Shown: piece by piece, positions 46,562 to 56,929 of the stretch
Numbering within the stretch: the stretch's first letter is position 1
How the letters are laid out: each line of letters starts with the position of its first letter
From: Streptococcus pneumoniae
GTDB taxonomy: Bacteria; Bacillota; Bacilli; Lactobacillales; Streptococcaceae
Assembly: GCA_040719455.1 (NCBI GenBank)
Contig: JBFDTN010000001.1
Coordinates: 744,001 to 808,000, forward strand
Length of the DNA: 64,000 nucleotides
Direction: 5' to 3'
The notes under the pieces: generated by a model
What the model was told of the DNA's origin: nothing
The model's input: only the letters and a program-made list of their open reading frames with translations
Database searches by the model: none
Translations under genes and position numbers: made by a program

Positions 46562-48979
46562 CTATTGAGGAATTTCAAAAAATTCCTTTGAAAGATAGCC
46601 TTTCCCCGCCACCAAATCATATTGAATCAATTTTAAATCCTCAGCAATTTCTTTCCCCTCTTTATCCAACTCTTTCTTATCTACACTTGCCTTGTGCAAC
46701 ACTTCAGTTAATAAAGCATAATAGGGTGATACTTTAGAATTTGTTTGTTCTAACATTAAAGCTGTAAAATCACTTGAATTTACAAGTGGATAATCTAGTT
46801 TGGGAGTTTCAAAATTACTCCAAATAAAATAATCTGTCAAATACTGACTATCTGGATTTTTTGAAAAAGCCGACTGCGGATATATACCTGGCAAATGATC
46901 ACCATAAAATACAACTGTAATTTTTTTATCTATTTTTGACAATTCATCTAAAAATTGTTTCGTAGCTTGATCAGTTTGATAAAGTAAGCGAGAATAGCTC
47001 AAAAGATTACTAGATTCAACCTCTGTGAAATTCTCTCCCGTAACCACTAAATCCTCGGGCTCATAATAATACCATGGGCTATGATTTTGCATGGTTAAGA
47101 CGGAAAAGAATTGATTCTTCTTGGTGGATAGTTCACTTAAAACTTTCTCATATGTAGACTCATCACTTGGATAAGTTCCCACATTAACAATATCCCTATC
47201 TTTCGCATTCTCTTCTAAAAAGATTTGTGTATCAAACCCTAATTGTGAGTACATTGCTCTTCGAGAATAATTATTGCCACTAGCTAAATGTATGACAACT
47301 CTATCTTCAAAACTGTTACTAATGCTAGGAAATACGGTCAAATTCGGCGCCAATTCTGAATTCATAATGGAAACATAGGGACTCAAATTATATTTTGGTA
47401 ATCCCGTTAAAGTTTGGAATTCCATATTAGCTGTGGCGCCACCATACCCATCTGCTTTCATCAAACCACTCGTACGCTCTTTTAGCAACTGAGAAATATT
47501 TGGTATGATTTCTTTTTGACTTTGAACACCTTCCAATCTTCTTGGATCGGAAAAACTTTCGCTCAAAATATAAATAACTGTTTGATCAGAAATAGCAGAT
47601 TTTCTGTTCTCATTCATTGATTTTGCTAGATTCTGATATTTTTCGCTCAATTCTTCTATTGCTCCTTTAGAATAATGAGCAGGTAATTCCATATTTTCGC
47701 GTGTCAATTGTTTCAGCCAAATATAACTCAAAGATTGAAAGCGCGAATTAGCTGATAATCCAAAATAAATTTCGAGCCAATGAAGATTTTCCAGATTATT
47801 TATGGACGAAATAATCGGAATACTTCTCTTTTGATTCGCTGTTTTTGAATTGGCAACTACATTTGTTATACTCATAAAAAAGCTTAATACCAGTAAAATA
47901 ATTACCGTTTGATGTAAACGATGCTGGAATAATTTATTGGAGAAGACATGAAATCGATGAGAAAAGAAGATAATAGCAATAACAACTAACACTACAATAG
48001 TTATCGTAAATCCAATGTGTATATTTGCAAAACGAGCAACCGTGCCAATTTCTTTCCACCAAGATAAATCTGCTGGCAAAAACGGTTCATGCCTTAAGTC
48101 AAATTTCAGGCTATTTACAATCGTAACAATTATTCCTAAAGCAACATTTACAATGGTACCTAGAATATATTGATTACTAATTCCATAAACACCAATAAAT
48201 AGAACGCTCAATACCATAATTTGAAAGAAAGTCGCACCTGAGGCTAAATACGTCCCAAACCAATCTCCTTTATCGGTTATCCCTGCTTGAATCGTATAAT
48301 TAAAAATTCCAGCTAATAAAATACTAGTTGTTACAGATAAAGAAAAGTTTCCTCTTCTCTGTTTAAATGCCTTACAACTTTGAATAAAAAAATAAGTAAA
48401 AATGGAAGTTAAAATATAGGCTATCAAACTATAAAAGACTAAATGTTCTTGATTTAAACTTCCATTTTCATGGTAAATTTTAAGATAGGTATTTTGCTCA
48501 ATCACTAATCTCATTTGACTACCTGTCATAATAAAATAAGTGAATAGCTGACTTAAGAATACATCATACGTTCTATTTCTTACCGCAAAATAAATTTTTT
48601 CTCTATATTCTTGAAAGATTTTATACCCCAAGCAAAGACTCAAAAAGATTCCTGTGAATAAGAGACCATTATTTTGCATAAAATGGTTTTTATTGAATTC
48701 CTCCCAATGAAATGCTTCTACATTTAAGTTAAAAGTCATTTTCATCCAATAATCAAAGACTAAATAACAGATATATAAGAGTCCTGTGTGAATAATCGTC
48801 CCAATTTTTATTGAAGGATACAATTCACGAGCAATCACTAGAAATAAAATTCCAATGATGCTAATAAAAGGATTAAATAATTCTAATTTCGTTCCAAAAA
48901 CGATATTCAAATCATGAAAAATGAGACTATAAAAGCCTAAATAAATCATAAAATGAATCCATTTATTTTTTATTAACAT
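46562..48979 (-). CDS. GacH-like glycerol-phosphate transferase (LTA-synthase/sulfatase family)
   Basis: An 805-residue membrane enzyme with about eleven helices in residues 8-380 and an extracellular alkaline-phosphatase-fold domain (about 465-760). Catalytic residues by analogy with LtaS: E474 (LSESFSD), T516 (GGATANMEF) and D694-H695 (FYGDHLPG). LtaS itself has five helices, so this longer form matches GacH/SccH, which add sn-glycerol-1-phosphate to side chains of rhamnan polysaccharides. Last gene of the cluster and followed by a terminator. Substrate is inferred from context. Confidence 0.82.
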   Translation of the reverse strand: MLIKNKWIHFMIYLGFYSLIFHDLNIVFGTKLELFNPFISIIGILFLVIARELYPSIKIGTIIHTGLLYICYLVFDYWMKMTFNLNVEAFHWEEFNKNHFMQNNGLLFTGIFLSLCLGYKIFQEYREKIYFAVRNRTYDVFLSQLFTYFIMTGSQMRLVIEQNTYLKIYHENGSLNQEHLVFYSLIAYILTSIFTYFFIQSCKAFKQRRGNFSLSVTTSILLAGIFNYTIQAGITDKGDWFGTYLASGATFFQIMVLSVLFIGVYGISNQYILGTIVNVALGIIVTIVNSLKFDLRHEPFLPADLSWWKEIGTVARFANIHIGFTITIVVLVVIAIIFFSHRFHVFSNKLFQHRLHQTVIILLVLSFFMSITNVVANSKTANQKRSIPIISSINNLENLHWLEIYFGLSANSRFQSLSYIWLKQLTRENMELPAHYSKGAIEELSEKYQNLAKSMNENRKSAISDQTVIYILSESFSDPRRLEGVQSQKEIIPNISQLLKERTSGLMKADGYGGATANMEFQTLTGLPKYNLSPYVSIMNSELAPNLTVFPSISNSFEDRVVIHLASGNNYSRRAMYSQLGFDTQIFLEENAKDRDIVNVGTYPSDESTYEKVLSELSTKKNQFFSVLTMQNHSPWYYYEPEDLVVTGENFTEVESSNLLSYSRLLYQTDQATKQFLDELSKIDKKITVVFYGDHLPGIYPQSAFSKNPDSQYLTDYFIWSNFETPKLDYPLVNSSDFTALMLEQTNSKVSPYYALLTEVLHKASVDKKELDKEGKEIAEDLKLIQYDLVAGKGYLSKEFFEIPQ

Positions 48980-48996
48980 ATAAACACCATTTTTGA

Positions 48997-50475
48997 TTAT
49001 ATTTGAGTATATAGACCAATACTAATTGTAAAGATATTCAAATAAATCATAGAATATTGTAAAAAAGTAAGGAATGCATCTGATTGTTGCATCGAAAACT
49101 TTTGAGGTTTCAAGGTTTGTTGAATCCAATTTCCTAACAAGATAGGGACCATTAAAATCATAAAGTAATAATAGCGCCCTTGAACTCCCCCTACTGATAT
49201 ATTTCCTGGACTATAAACTCTCGGATCACCTGTAATTGCATAGATAATTAGAAATGTAACAGCTAGTAGTGTAAAAATACTCCAAATAATAAAGTTTTTG
49301 CTTAGTTTAAACGAAGTCTGCAAAACGATTATAGTCGCCAAGCTAAATACCAATAAAGTCGTAATTGCAATTAGAATGTCTGATTGATGTGAAACATAAT
49401 GCAGCGGGCGAATCATATAGTTATCTACAATAACTGCAGGCATGCTAAGCATGGTTCTAATAATTGGCAAGGGATGTTTAACAAAATACAATAACCCTGG
49501 ACTACTTCCAGTAACAGGATTAGCAGATGAAAATAAAGGAATAATTCCTGAATAAAGTAAAGCGAACAAGAAGTTCAGAATAAATATACAGAAAGAAAAA
49601 TATCTTGTTTTCTTTGAATCATAATATTTATTTGGCAATGCAGCAATCAAGCTCCCTACCAAAACTAAAGGAAACTTAGAAAAAATAAATAAAGTAGTAA
49701 ATCCTTGATAAAGTAGAGATACTTTCCTAGTAATAATCGTTTTACCTGATAAAATATTAGTCAATAAAGCAATTACTAATAAAGAAGCTCCATAATAAAG
49801 ATAATCATAATGATAATTCGATACTATATACATAGTAGAAGGCAGAGTACCCATCAGATAAATCATTTCTTGATAGGCTTTGCTCAGCTTAATTGCTGCA
49901 TAGACTAGACCAGCAAATGCTAATACATGGAAAATACGACCCAAATAATAAGAAATATAAACCTTACTAGATAACAGTCGACCTACATTCCAACCGATAG
50001 ATCCAGGTAAGAAAGCTGGATTATCAAATCCCTTAATCTGTCCTTTGATACTACTCTTTTTATGCTCTACATGATACCAATAGTCATCTCCTTGATAATT
50101 CGGTTGATTTCGAATCCCATCATGGAGAAAAACAGATTCGTAGTCTTCCAACTTTTCATCTGAATACTTAAAGAAGAAGCTATCTGATAAGCCAATCGCA
50201 TTGGCCAAATGAGACTCTTCATCTAAACCATACTGAACTGGTTTAATCAATGCAATAGAAGTTCCTAAAAATAGAATTAAGAAAAAGGCATTTCTAGCTA
50301 ATTTACTATTGTCCGTAAAATTTGTAACAATTAAAGTAGCAACAACTCCTATAATCACTTCCCAAAATTTTATATCAAATTTAAAATCAAACAAAATAGG
50401 AAGAGCCAACTGTGCAAAAACTACAATAACGACTCCTAATCCTATGCTAATAATTTTTTTAAGGCTTGCCTCCAT
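48997..50475 (-). CDS. Polytopic membrane protein, DUF2142-like, possible GT-C glycosyltransferase
   Basis: A 492-residue protein with about twelve helices and a large extracellular loop after the first few (about 75-150, with GLDEESHLANAIGLSDSFF). The DEESH element there resembles the acidic loop motif of GT-C enzymes, which use lipid-linked sugars outside the membrane. DUF2142 proteins are often found in polysaccharide loci. Placed between a GT2 and the GacH-like gene, it could move side-chain sugars onto the rhamnan; this is inference. Confidence 0.65.
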   Translation of the reverse strand: MEASLKKIISIGLGVVIVVFAQLALPILFDFKFDIKFWEVIIGVVATLIVTNFTDNSKLARNAFFLILFLGTSIALIKPVQYGLDEESHLANAIGLSDSFFFKYSDEKLEDYESVFLHDGIRNQPNYQGDDYWYHVEHKKSSIKGQIKGFDNPAFLPGSIGWNVGRLLSSKVYISYYLGRIFHVLAFAGLVYAAIKLSKAYQEMIYLMGTLPSTMYIVSNYHYDYLYYGASLLVIALLTNILSGKTIITRKVSLLYQGFTTLFIFSKFPLVLVGSLIAALPNKYYDSKKTRYFSFCIFILNFLFALLYSGIIPLFSSANPVTGSSPGLLYFVKHPLPIIRTMLSMPAVIVDNYMIRPLHYVSHQSDILIAITTLLVFSLATIIVLQTSFKLSKNFIIWSIFTLLAVTFLIIYAITGDPRVYSPGNISVGGVQGRYYYFMILMVPILLGNWIQQTLKPQKFSMQQSDAFLTFLQYSMIYLNIFTISIGLYTQI

Positions 50476-50479
50476 TTCC

Positions 50480-51469
50480 CTATCCCTCTATATTTCCTTT
50501 ACTCTTCTCTAACGAATATTGACTATTATCCGCAGATAAATCCACGTTATTGGCTAAGCGAATCCCCCTCCATTTTTCCAAATGAAATAAGGGATTCACA
50601 ACTAACCAATACAATTTTCGTTTCCATGAAAAATCTCGATCTCTGCAAATTCGTACAGAATCCTTCAAACTATCTTTAAATACTGTCACCCATACAGTCA
50701 CTAAAGAGATCCGATTCGTTGTACCACTATTTACGCGAATATTGTATGTTTCATCAAAAATTCTTTTTTTATAATCTGACAAAAGAACATCATTAGAATG
50801 TTCTACAATCGCTTTAGCGTTATAAACTTTAATGTAGCCTGCATCTACAATATCTTTTCCATACTCGTAATCTTCAGAATAAGCTACCTGACGATAACCA
50901 ATCTGATTAACCAAAAATTCACGAGGAGCAGCTGAGCACACATCGCTATAAAAAGACTCTTTGGTATATGTTCCTTTTAATGCCTCATCCGATCGTGTCC
51001 AAAAAGTTAGAGCATCTTCAACTCCCTGCTCACGAAATACTGCTTCAATATCATATTTCATCGCTGGAAAACAGCTTAAACGAGGTTTCTGACGTGCGAC
51101 AACTCCTGCTATATTAGGATTTAACGCAAAGGGAGCAACCATCTCGTTCAACCAATTTTCATTATAAGGAACTGCATCTTGGCTCAAATAAACCATGATT
51201 TCTCCCGAAGAAATTTCTGCTGCCATTTGGCGCGTTCCTCCGTGAGAATAGTCTTCTTTTGCAATTCTCTTTAGTTGAAGATTGCCATATTTCTCAGCAA
51301 ATCGCTCAATGATTTGCACAGAGTTATCTCGAGAACCTGAATCTGTGATCAATACATCCCAGTCAAAATCTGTTTTTTGTCGATAGAGTGCTTCTAAAGT
51401 CTCTTCTAAATGATCATGTTCTCCATTATACACAGGAATAAAGACAGTCGCTTTATTTTCTTTACCCAT
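50480..51469 (-). CDS. GT2 family glycosyltransferase (rhamnosyltransferase-like)
   Basis: A 329-residue GT-A enzyme. VFIPVYNGE at the start, ITDSGSRDNS for nucleotide binding, and LSQDAVPYNENWL in place of DxD (SQDA), a pattern common in dTDP-rhamnose-using GT2 enzymes (RfbF/WbbL type). EDYEYGKD near 190 may hold the base. Its start overlaps the WsaF-like gene by 8 bases. Predicted to add a sugar, perhaps rhamnose, to the growing chain in the cytoplasm. Confidence 0.78.
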   Translation of the reverse strand: MGKENKATVFIPVYNGEHDHLEETLEALYRQKTDFDWDVLITDSGSRDNSVQIIERFAEKYGNLQLKRIAKEDYSHGGTRQMAAEISSGEIMVYLSQDAVPYNENWLNEMVAPFALNPNIAGVVARQKPRLSCFPAMKYDIEAVFREQGVEDALTFWTRSDEALKGTYTKESFYSDVCSAAPREFLVNQIGYRQVAYSEDYEYGKDIVDAGYIKVYNAKAIVEHSNDVLLSDYKKRIFDETYNIRVNSGTTNRISLVTVWVTVFKDSLKDSVRICRDRDFSWKRKLYWLVVNPLFHLEKWRGIRLANNVDLSADNSQYSLEKSKGNIEG

Positions 51470-52691
51470 GAGTCACCTCACGCAAAATAATCTCTTCTAC
51501 TTTCTTATAACTCTCTTCCCATGATGTACCTTGATATTTCTGACTCATTGCTTCAGCATGTTCATTGATATTATCCATTTCTACTACTTGACACAACTTA
51601 GCAGCTAAGTCAACAGGATAGGCTTCTGCATAGACAATATCTGTATTTTCAACTAATACCTTCGTATTATTATCTCCTGTATTCATGACTGGTACACAGC
51701 CTGCTACTAAGAGTTCAAGTGGAAGAAGAGAAACATTTGTCAGAGAAAGAACTAAGCAAGCAACACTTTCATGATAAATTTCTGCTAATTCTTGTTTATT
51801 TAAGATACCTCTATCGGTAAATTCAAATGGAATATCATAATTTGACATGTCTTGTCCAAAAAACTCAATCTCATATTCTGGATGTTTTTCCTTGAAGATT
51901 TTCAAAGCCATGACACCCAACTCGAATCCACGACGCTCTGTATGAGCACGAGCATAAAAGGAGATTTTTTTCTTTTTGAACATTTTAGCTTTAGGCTTAT
52001 ACACATCAATATCTGCCCCAAAGTTAAAATAATCTGCTTCCATCCCATATTCTTTGACCCTATCAGGGAGCCAGGCTCCAGCTGTAATGCCATAAAATCC
52101 AAATTTGTAAGTAGCTTCTGCTAATTTATAACGAGAACCAACTCCATAAAATATTGGCTCAAAATCTTGAACAAAATAAAATTTATGTAAGTTTTCACCA
52201 GTCAAATTAAACACAGCATAGGCCGTTTCCCAACTAGTCGCAAAGACAACATCCTCATCTTGAAAATCTTCCAATTCCTTAACTGGAACATTTAGTTTGT
52301 AAGAACGTTCAAAAATATCTTGAGCTTCTTTTGCAGATTGAGGAATCGTATTATTCCTATACACATAAAAAGTCAACCGATGTCCCTGAGATTGTAGATA
52401 TTGTACAAATCGTGAAATAGTCGTATGACCTCCTCCACCTGGTCCAACAGGAGGGGTCACCCAGGCTATATTCAATCGTTTTTTGTCTAATTTTTCTGGT
52501 TTCACATAAGGATGATGAATGTAATCTGCCCTCATTAAATCTTCAAATTGAGGCATAACAGGAATTTCTGACATATTGATTTTTGGTGGCGTAGTTCCTA
52601 CAACTTGCCCACCATTCTTTAACTTATGACAGATTTTTCTCAAGGTCGCTCTAGTACCTTCATTTTTATACGTTGATAGTATTCTATTCAT
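51462..52691 (-). CDS. WsaF-like GT4 glycosyltransferase
   Basis: A 409-residue GT-B enzyme. The N-terminal domain has NIAWVTPPVGPGGGGHTTI, the glycine-rich loop I associate with WsaF, a rhamnosyltransferase of Geobacillus S-layer glycans. The C-terminal nucleotide-sugar half ends with VLSLTNVSLLPLELLVAGCVPV, where the acidic residue of E-x7-E is seen. A likely rhamnosyltransferase. It overlaps both neighbours by 8 bases (ends in the GT2 gene, starts in the coiled-coil GT gene). Confidence 0.75.
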   Translation of the reverse strand: MNRILSTYKNEGTRATLRKICHKLKNGGQVVGTTPPKINMSEIPVMPQFEDLMRADYIHHPYVKPEKLDKKRLNIAWVTPPVGPGGGGHTTISRFVQYLQSQGHRLTFYVYRNNTIPQSAKEAQDIFERSYKLNVPVKELEDFQDEDVVFATSWETAYAVFNLTGENLHKFYFVQDFEPIFYGVGSRYKLAEATYKFGFYGITAGAWLPDRVKEYGMEADYFNFGADIDVYKPKAKMFKKKKISFYARAHTERRGFELGVMALKIFKEKHPEYEIEFFGQDMSNYDIPFEFTDRGILNKQELAEIYHESVACLVLSLTNVSLLPLELLVAGCVPVMNTGDNNTKVLVENTDIVYAEAYPVDLAAKLCQVVEMDNINEHAEAMSQKYQGTSWEESYKKVEEIILREVTHG

Positions 52692-54003
52692 GTTTATTCG
52701 TTTCCTTGTCCTTTATTGAAAAGTTCATGCACTTCATTATTTTCTTCACTTTCTTCCATTTCAAAGATAGAGTGTAAAATCTTGACGCTTTTAACAATGC
52801 CAATTCTTTTTCTATTGCGCGATATTTATCCGTTACTATATCTAGTTCATCTGTCCTAGAACGAAGAAAATCCTTTGTTATGCCTAGTTCATCTTCAAGA
52901 TAATACACTTGATTCCAAAGATTTACTGTATCATTATCTAAACGAACAACAATATCCTTTATAAAGATATTCATGGCTAGTAGATAGGTGATATAGTATG
53001 AATCAAAAACTATATCAATTTCCCCATTATCCTCTATATTTTGTAAAATTGAAGGCACAACATATTGAAGAGAGAATTGTTTCTGAAATTTTTCTAAATT
53101 CTTTTCTTGAAATTCCTTCGCTTCAGAAAAATGCTTGAGAATATCTTCCGCAATTTCTTTGCTTGTACGTTTTTGTGTTTCAAATCCTCTACCCGAAAAA
53201 TTGTGATACTCTGCTATTTCAAAATTTTCGTCTGTAAGAAAACCCGGACCAGCAAAATGATCGTACACATAAATCGGTTTTCCCATCACTAGACAATAAG
53301 GAATATTCTTACCAATACCAATCACACAATCATATTTAGTTAATAAATCTGGACTAACCAATTCATACTTATCTGTCCACACACCATAATAATCCACCTC
53401 AACTTGAAACTCTTTTAATTCATCTTCTAATTCTTTGATTTCTTGAGGGGGGTGATTTGAAATCACTAAAATCTTTTTCAAGTTCGAGTGTGTATGTCTA
53501 TATTTTTCTTGTATATAGTTAGGAGGAACAGGATTTTGATAGAATTGTAAATTAGGAATTTCTCCGAAAAATCGATGAAGATTATCATCAACAATCTCTT
53601 GTGACACAGCTAACGTCGTAGAAGAAATCTTTTCTTCTAATTGATATACAAACGGTTGTTCCAAAACATGTTCTGGTAAGGCAGCCATATGGAAAAATAA
53701 AAATTTGGGGGTCTTTACACGTTTTTGTCCCAAATTTTTGATAATAGTAATTGGAAGGATATTCTGTGCAGACCAAATATAATCATAAGAAGTTAAATCA
53801 AATGGATAGAAATTATCTGTAATCACAGGAATATTTCTCTGTTCAAACTCTGTTTTCATCGGATCTTTGACAAAAAAAGTGAACACTTCAACTTCTGCAC
53901 CATTATCTTTAAAAAACGATGCGAGTTCCAATATGTTAATCTCTGCTCCACCAAAACCTCGTAACCAAATATGAGTGATTAAAATTTTCTTGTTCTGAAA
54001 CAT
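52684..54003 (-). CDS. Glycosyltransferase-like protein with C-terminal coiled coil
   Basis: A 439-residue protein. The first 330 residues look like a GT4/GT-B fold: HIWLRGFGGAEINILELASFF (glycine loop), then the acceptor half, and YDCVIGIGKNIPYCLVMGKP in the donor half. From about 350 to 420 a charged helix (DTVNLWNQVYYLEDELGITK) suggests a coiled coil, perhaps to hold partner enzymes or the ABC transporter. Start at 54003 (MFQNKKIL), behind AGAGG, beats a start 16 codons earlier inside the Wzt gene. Activity not proven by sequence. Confidence 0.7.
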   Translation of the reverse strand: MFQNKKILITHIWLRGFGGAEINILELASFFKDNGAEVEVFTFFVKDPMKTEFEQRNIPVITDNFYPFDLTSYDYIWSAQNILPITIIKNLGQKRVKTPKFLFFHMAALPEHVLEQPFVYQLEEKISSTTLAVSQEIVDDNLHRFFGEIPNLQFYQNPVPPNYIQEKYRHTHSNLKKILVISNHPPQEIKELEDELKEFQVEVDYYGVWTDKYELVSPDLLTKYDCVIGIGKNIPYCLVMGKPIYVYDHFAGPGFLTDENFEIAEYHNFSGRGFETQKRTSKEIAEDILKHFSEAKEFQEKNLEKFQKQFSLQYVVPSILQNIEDNGEIDIVFDSYYITYLLAMNIFIKDIVVRLDNDTVNLWNQVYYLEDELGITKDFLRSRTDELDIVTDKYRAIEKELALLKASRFYTLSLKWKKVKKIMKCMNFSIKDKETNKHE

Positions 54004-54017
54004 CTTGTACCTCTTGA

Positions 54018-55184
54018 TTATATTAGCTTCACATCTGCTTTCGGTTTCCAATAAATGTTATTCCCCGCTTTTCCTCTATTAATCAATTCAAAATCCGAAA
54101 TACCGCTAAACATTGCGTACTCTTTCGAACGATCACGAGATTTCACACCAAATTCTGTTAAAAACTTTCCATTCGGAAAAATATTTTGGATTTCAAATGT
54201 CAAATGTGCTCGTTGGTCCACCACACTGATTTCTCCATCTACTTCTTCATCCGAAACCCATCGATAAAGCAATTCACCGTTATCTTTATGAATTGTAAAT
54301 GTTAGTACAGGATCAATAATTTTATGCTCAAAATATATATCAAAATCAAACAGCAGTGTCTCGTCCTTCTGATTTCTGAAATCTGCCTCTACTGAGATTC
54401 CATGTATATCAAGTTGTTGTGTACTTTCCGTCTCCACTCCAATACCGTTTAGTACCTTATAAATACGAGAAATTTCCATCGGAGTTCCAATTTCCGTCCG
54501 ATGACCTTTATCGATCAACATAGCTTTATTGCAAAATCGCTGCACCTGCTCCATAGAATGAGTCACTAAAATGACAGTCTTTTTCTCACGTTTTAATTGT
54601 GCAAAATAATCAAAACACTTTCTCTGGAAAGCTTCATCTCCAACTGCTAATACCTCATCCAAAATAAGAATATCACCTTGGGCCTTGATGGCAATTGAAA
54701 AAGCTAAACGCACTTGCATTCCACTAGAGTAATTCTTCAATTTTTGATCCATAAATTCTTCTAGCTCTGCAAATTCTACAATATCATCATACATGGCTGC
54801 GATTTCTTCCCTAGAAAATCCAAGAAGTGCACCATTCAAATAAACATTTTCACGTCCTGTCAATTCTGGATTAAATCCTACTCCAAGCTCAATAAAAGGA
54901 ACCAAGGTCCCATTTACAGTCACTTTTCCAGACTCAGGTGTATAGATTTGAGAAATAACCTTTAGAAGCGTTGATTTTCCAGATCCGTTTCGTCCAATAA
55001 TTCCAAAAAAATCGCCTTTTTCAACTTCAAAAGAAACATCCTCTAAGACATGTTGCTCTTTATAGCCTTTGACTCCTCTAAAGTAATTCACCAAACTCGT
55101 ACGCAAACTTTGAGTAGACTCTGTTGGTAAACGGAAAGACTTACTCACATGTTCGACTTTTAAAGCAATTTGTTTTTCTGTCAT
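54018..55184 (-). CDS. Polysaccharide ABC transporter ATPase (Wzt/RgpD/GacE-like)
   Basis: A 388-residue ATPase driving export of lipid-linked rhamnan. Walker A GRNGSGKST at 64-72, signature YSSGMQVRLAFS, Walker B ILILDEVLAVGD. The region from about 250 to the end is a beta-rich Wzt C-terminal domain (TFEIQNIFPNGKF), which in O-antigen exporters binds the glycan end. Its ATG overlaps the permease stop by one base. Confidence 0.92.
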   Translation of the reverse strand: MTEKQIALKVEHVSKSFRLPTESTQSLRTSLVNYFRGVKGYKEQHVLEDVSFEVEKGDFFGIIGRNGSGKSTLLKVISQIYTPESGKVTVNGTLVPFIELGVGFNPELTGRENVYLNGALLGFSREEIAAMYDDIVEFAELEEFMDQKLKNYSSGMQVRLAFSIAIKAQGDILILDEVLAVGDEAFQRKCFDYFAQLKREKKTVILVTHSMEQVQRFCNKAMLIDKGHRTEIGTPMEISRIYKVLNGIGVETESTQQLDIHGISVEADFRNQKDETLLFDFDIYFEHKIIDPVLTFTIHKDNGELLYRWVSDEEVDGEISVVDQRAHLTFEIQNIFPNGKFLTEFGVKSRDRSKEYAMFSGISDFELINRGKAGNNIYWKPKADVKLI

Positions 55185-55993
55185 TATAAAATCTCCGCAA
55201 ATTTCTTAGATTTTCGTTTAAAAAGAACATATCCAAATACAAAGACTGAAATAGATAGCACATAAGGAATGACTAAAAAGATTTTATTTTCAAAGATATC
55301 CCATGAAATAGTCGCTCCAGAATAGACAATAAAATGTCTTAACTCTTGAATAATCTGGGCTAACGGATTCATCATCATCAATTTTGCAATCGTCATATGC
55401 CCCCGTTGGATAATATAAGTAAGGGAGTAAATAATCGGTGTCGAATACATCCCTGCTTGCAAAATAACTTCCCAGATCGGTCCAATATCACGATACTTCA
55501 CAAAAAATGTTGCTAGAATAAATGCAATTCCCGTAGCAAATAAGGACAATTCCAAAAAGAGAGGAATAATCACCAATACTTGGAAGGTTGGCACTACTCC
55601 ATTGATTAAGGCAAACACAAATACAACCAATAAGTTGATTGAGTAATTAATGGCAGCGTTGACAATGGAAGAGAAGACAATAATCTCTTTTGGAAAATTA
55701 ATCTTTCTCAGTAAGTCACCGCGAGAGGCAATTGATAACATCCCCATATTTGTCGCTTCTGTAAAAAAGTTCCACGTCACCATCCCCAATAGCAAACTAA
55801 CAGCGTAATGAGGCGTTCCATCATCAAAGCGCAGAAAGCGTACAAATACAAGATACATAATGGTAAAGAGCAAAAGGGGTTTTAAAATCGACCATAAATG
55901 ACCAATTAAACTTCCTTGATAACGAAGCTTGAAATCCGTTTTAACCATTTCTTTTAATAAAATCATATTTTTTTTATGAAACAAATTCATCAT
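55184..55993 (-). CDS. Polysaccharide ABC transporter permease (Wzm/RgpC/GacD-like)
   Basis: A 269-residue ABC-2 type permease. After an amphipathic start (DFKLRYQGSLIGHLWSILKP, the family signature) come six helices near 35-55, 65-88, 110-135, 145-168, 178-198 and 235-258. Partner of the ATPase. Two adjacent ATGs exist; either is possible. Confidence 0.92.
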   Translation of the reverse strand: MMNLFHKKNMILLKEMVKTDFKLRYQGSLIGHLWSILKPLLLFTIMYLVFVRFLRFDDGTPHYAVSLLLGMVTWNFFTEATNMGMLSIASRGDLLRKINFPKEIIVFSSIVNAAINYSINLLVVFVFALINGVVPTFQVLVIIPLFLELSLFATGIAFILATFFVKYRDIGPIWEVILQAGMYSTPIIYSLTYIIQRGHMTIAKLMMMNPLAQIIQELRHFIVYSGATISWDIFENKIFLVIPYVLSISVFVFGYVLFKRKSKKFAEIL

Positions 55994-56929
55994 TTACTCC
56001 TTATAGGCAAATTTTGTCAGAATTAAGCTAGTAAAGACTAGGGTATGAAAGCCCTTGTTTTTTCGATAACCGTAGGTGCGAATACGCTTGAGACGTTCCA
56101 CAAAGGGCACTTCCATAATGGTCACAAAGTTCTCGACCAACTCCCTATCCTTGGTAGTTAGAGGAAGCGCCAAGAGATTTTTCGCCTGCCGTTGACTATC
56201 CTGAATCAATTTCCAGTATTTGGCAAATAGCACATGGGGGCGAACCCAGTTCTGCATGCGTTTTTTAAGCGTGCGCGCTCCTAAAACATTGGATTCGTGC
56301 TGACGATAAAGCTCTGTCGGCTCATCGATATAGACGAGATTGCCAAGACTTGACGCGACAAGCGCCAAATACCAATCGTGCATGAGCAAGTCATATTTTT
56401 CTTGACCCGTCCAAAGTTCAGCCAAGGCATGATTGATCATGGCTACACCACCTGTGACTGTATTTTCCGTCAACTCCTGTACTAATTGAGTATTAGCATG
56501 GTCTGACTGAGTACGGATCATACTTTCAGATATGACTGTCAAATCTTGTCCCACCACTTTCAAGTCGGTGTAGACGAGTAAGGGCTTCTCTTTCGGATAT
56601 ACTTTTGCTGCAGCAAGCTGGATTGCTAATTTCTTCTCTAGCCAAACATCATCCTGGTCACTAAAGAAATAATAATCTGCAACTTCATGTTGCAAAAGGG
56701 CATGAAAACTTCCAATCACTCCGAGATTTGTCGTATCTTCAGGATTGATGAAACGAATCCGCTCATCTTTTTGGCAATAATCTGTGATGATTTTCCGTGT
56801 CTCATCGCTTGATCCATCATCGCGAATCAGCAAAGTCCAATCACGAAAGGTTTGCTGACAAATACTATCAAGCTGCTCCTTTAAAAATCGCTCACCATTA
56901 TAGGTGGACATCAAAATATTGACTTTCAT
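55994..56929 (-). CDS. RgpB/GacC-like alpha-rhamnosyltransferase (GT2)
   Basis: A 311-residue GT-A enzyme: VNILMSTYNGERFLKEQLDS, IRDDGSSDET and FFSDQDDVWLEKKL carry the nucleotide and metal motifs (DQDD). RgpB-type enzymes add alpha-1,3-rhamnose during backbone extension. It starts 4 bases inside the preceding RgpA-like gene and is directly followed by the permease gene, the order rgpA-rgpB-rgpC-rgpD. Confidence 0.88.
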   Translation of the reverse strand: MKVNILMSTYNGERFLKEQLDSICQQTFRDWTLLIRDDGSSDETRKIITDYCQKDERIRFINPEDTTNLGVIGSFHALLQHEVADYYFFSDQDDVWLEKKLAIQLAAAKVYPKEKPLLVYTDLKVVGQDLTVISESMIRTQSDHANTQLVQELTENTVTGGVAMINHALAELWTGQEKYDLLMHDWYLALVASSLGNLVYIDEPTELYRQHESNVLGARTLKKRMQNWVRPHVLFAKYWKLIQDSQRQAKNLLALPLTTKDRELVENFVTIMEVPFVERLKRIRTYGYRKNKGFHTLVFTSLILTKFAYKE

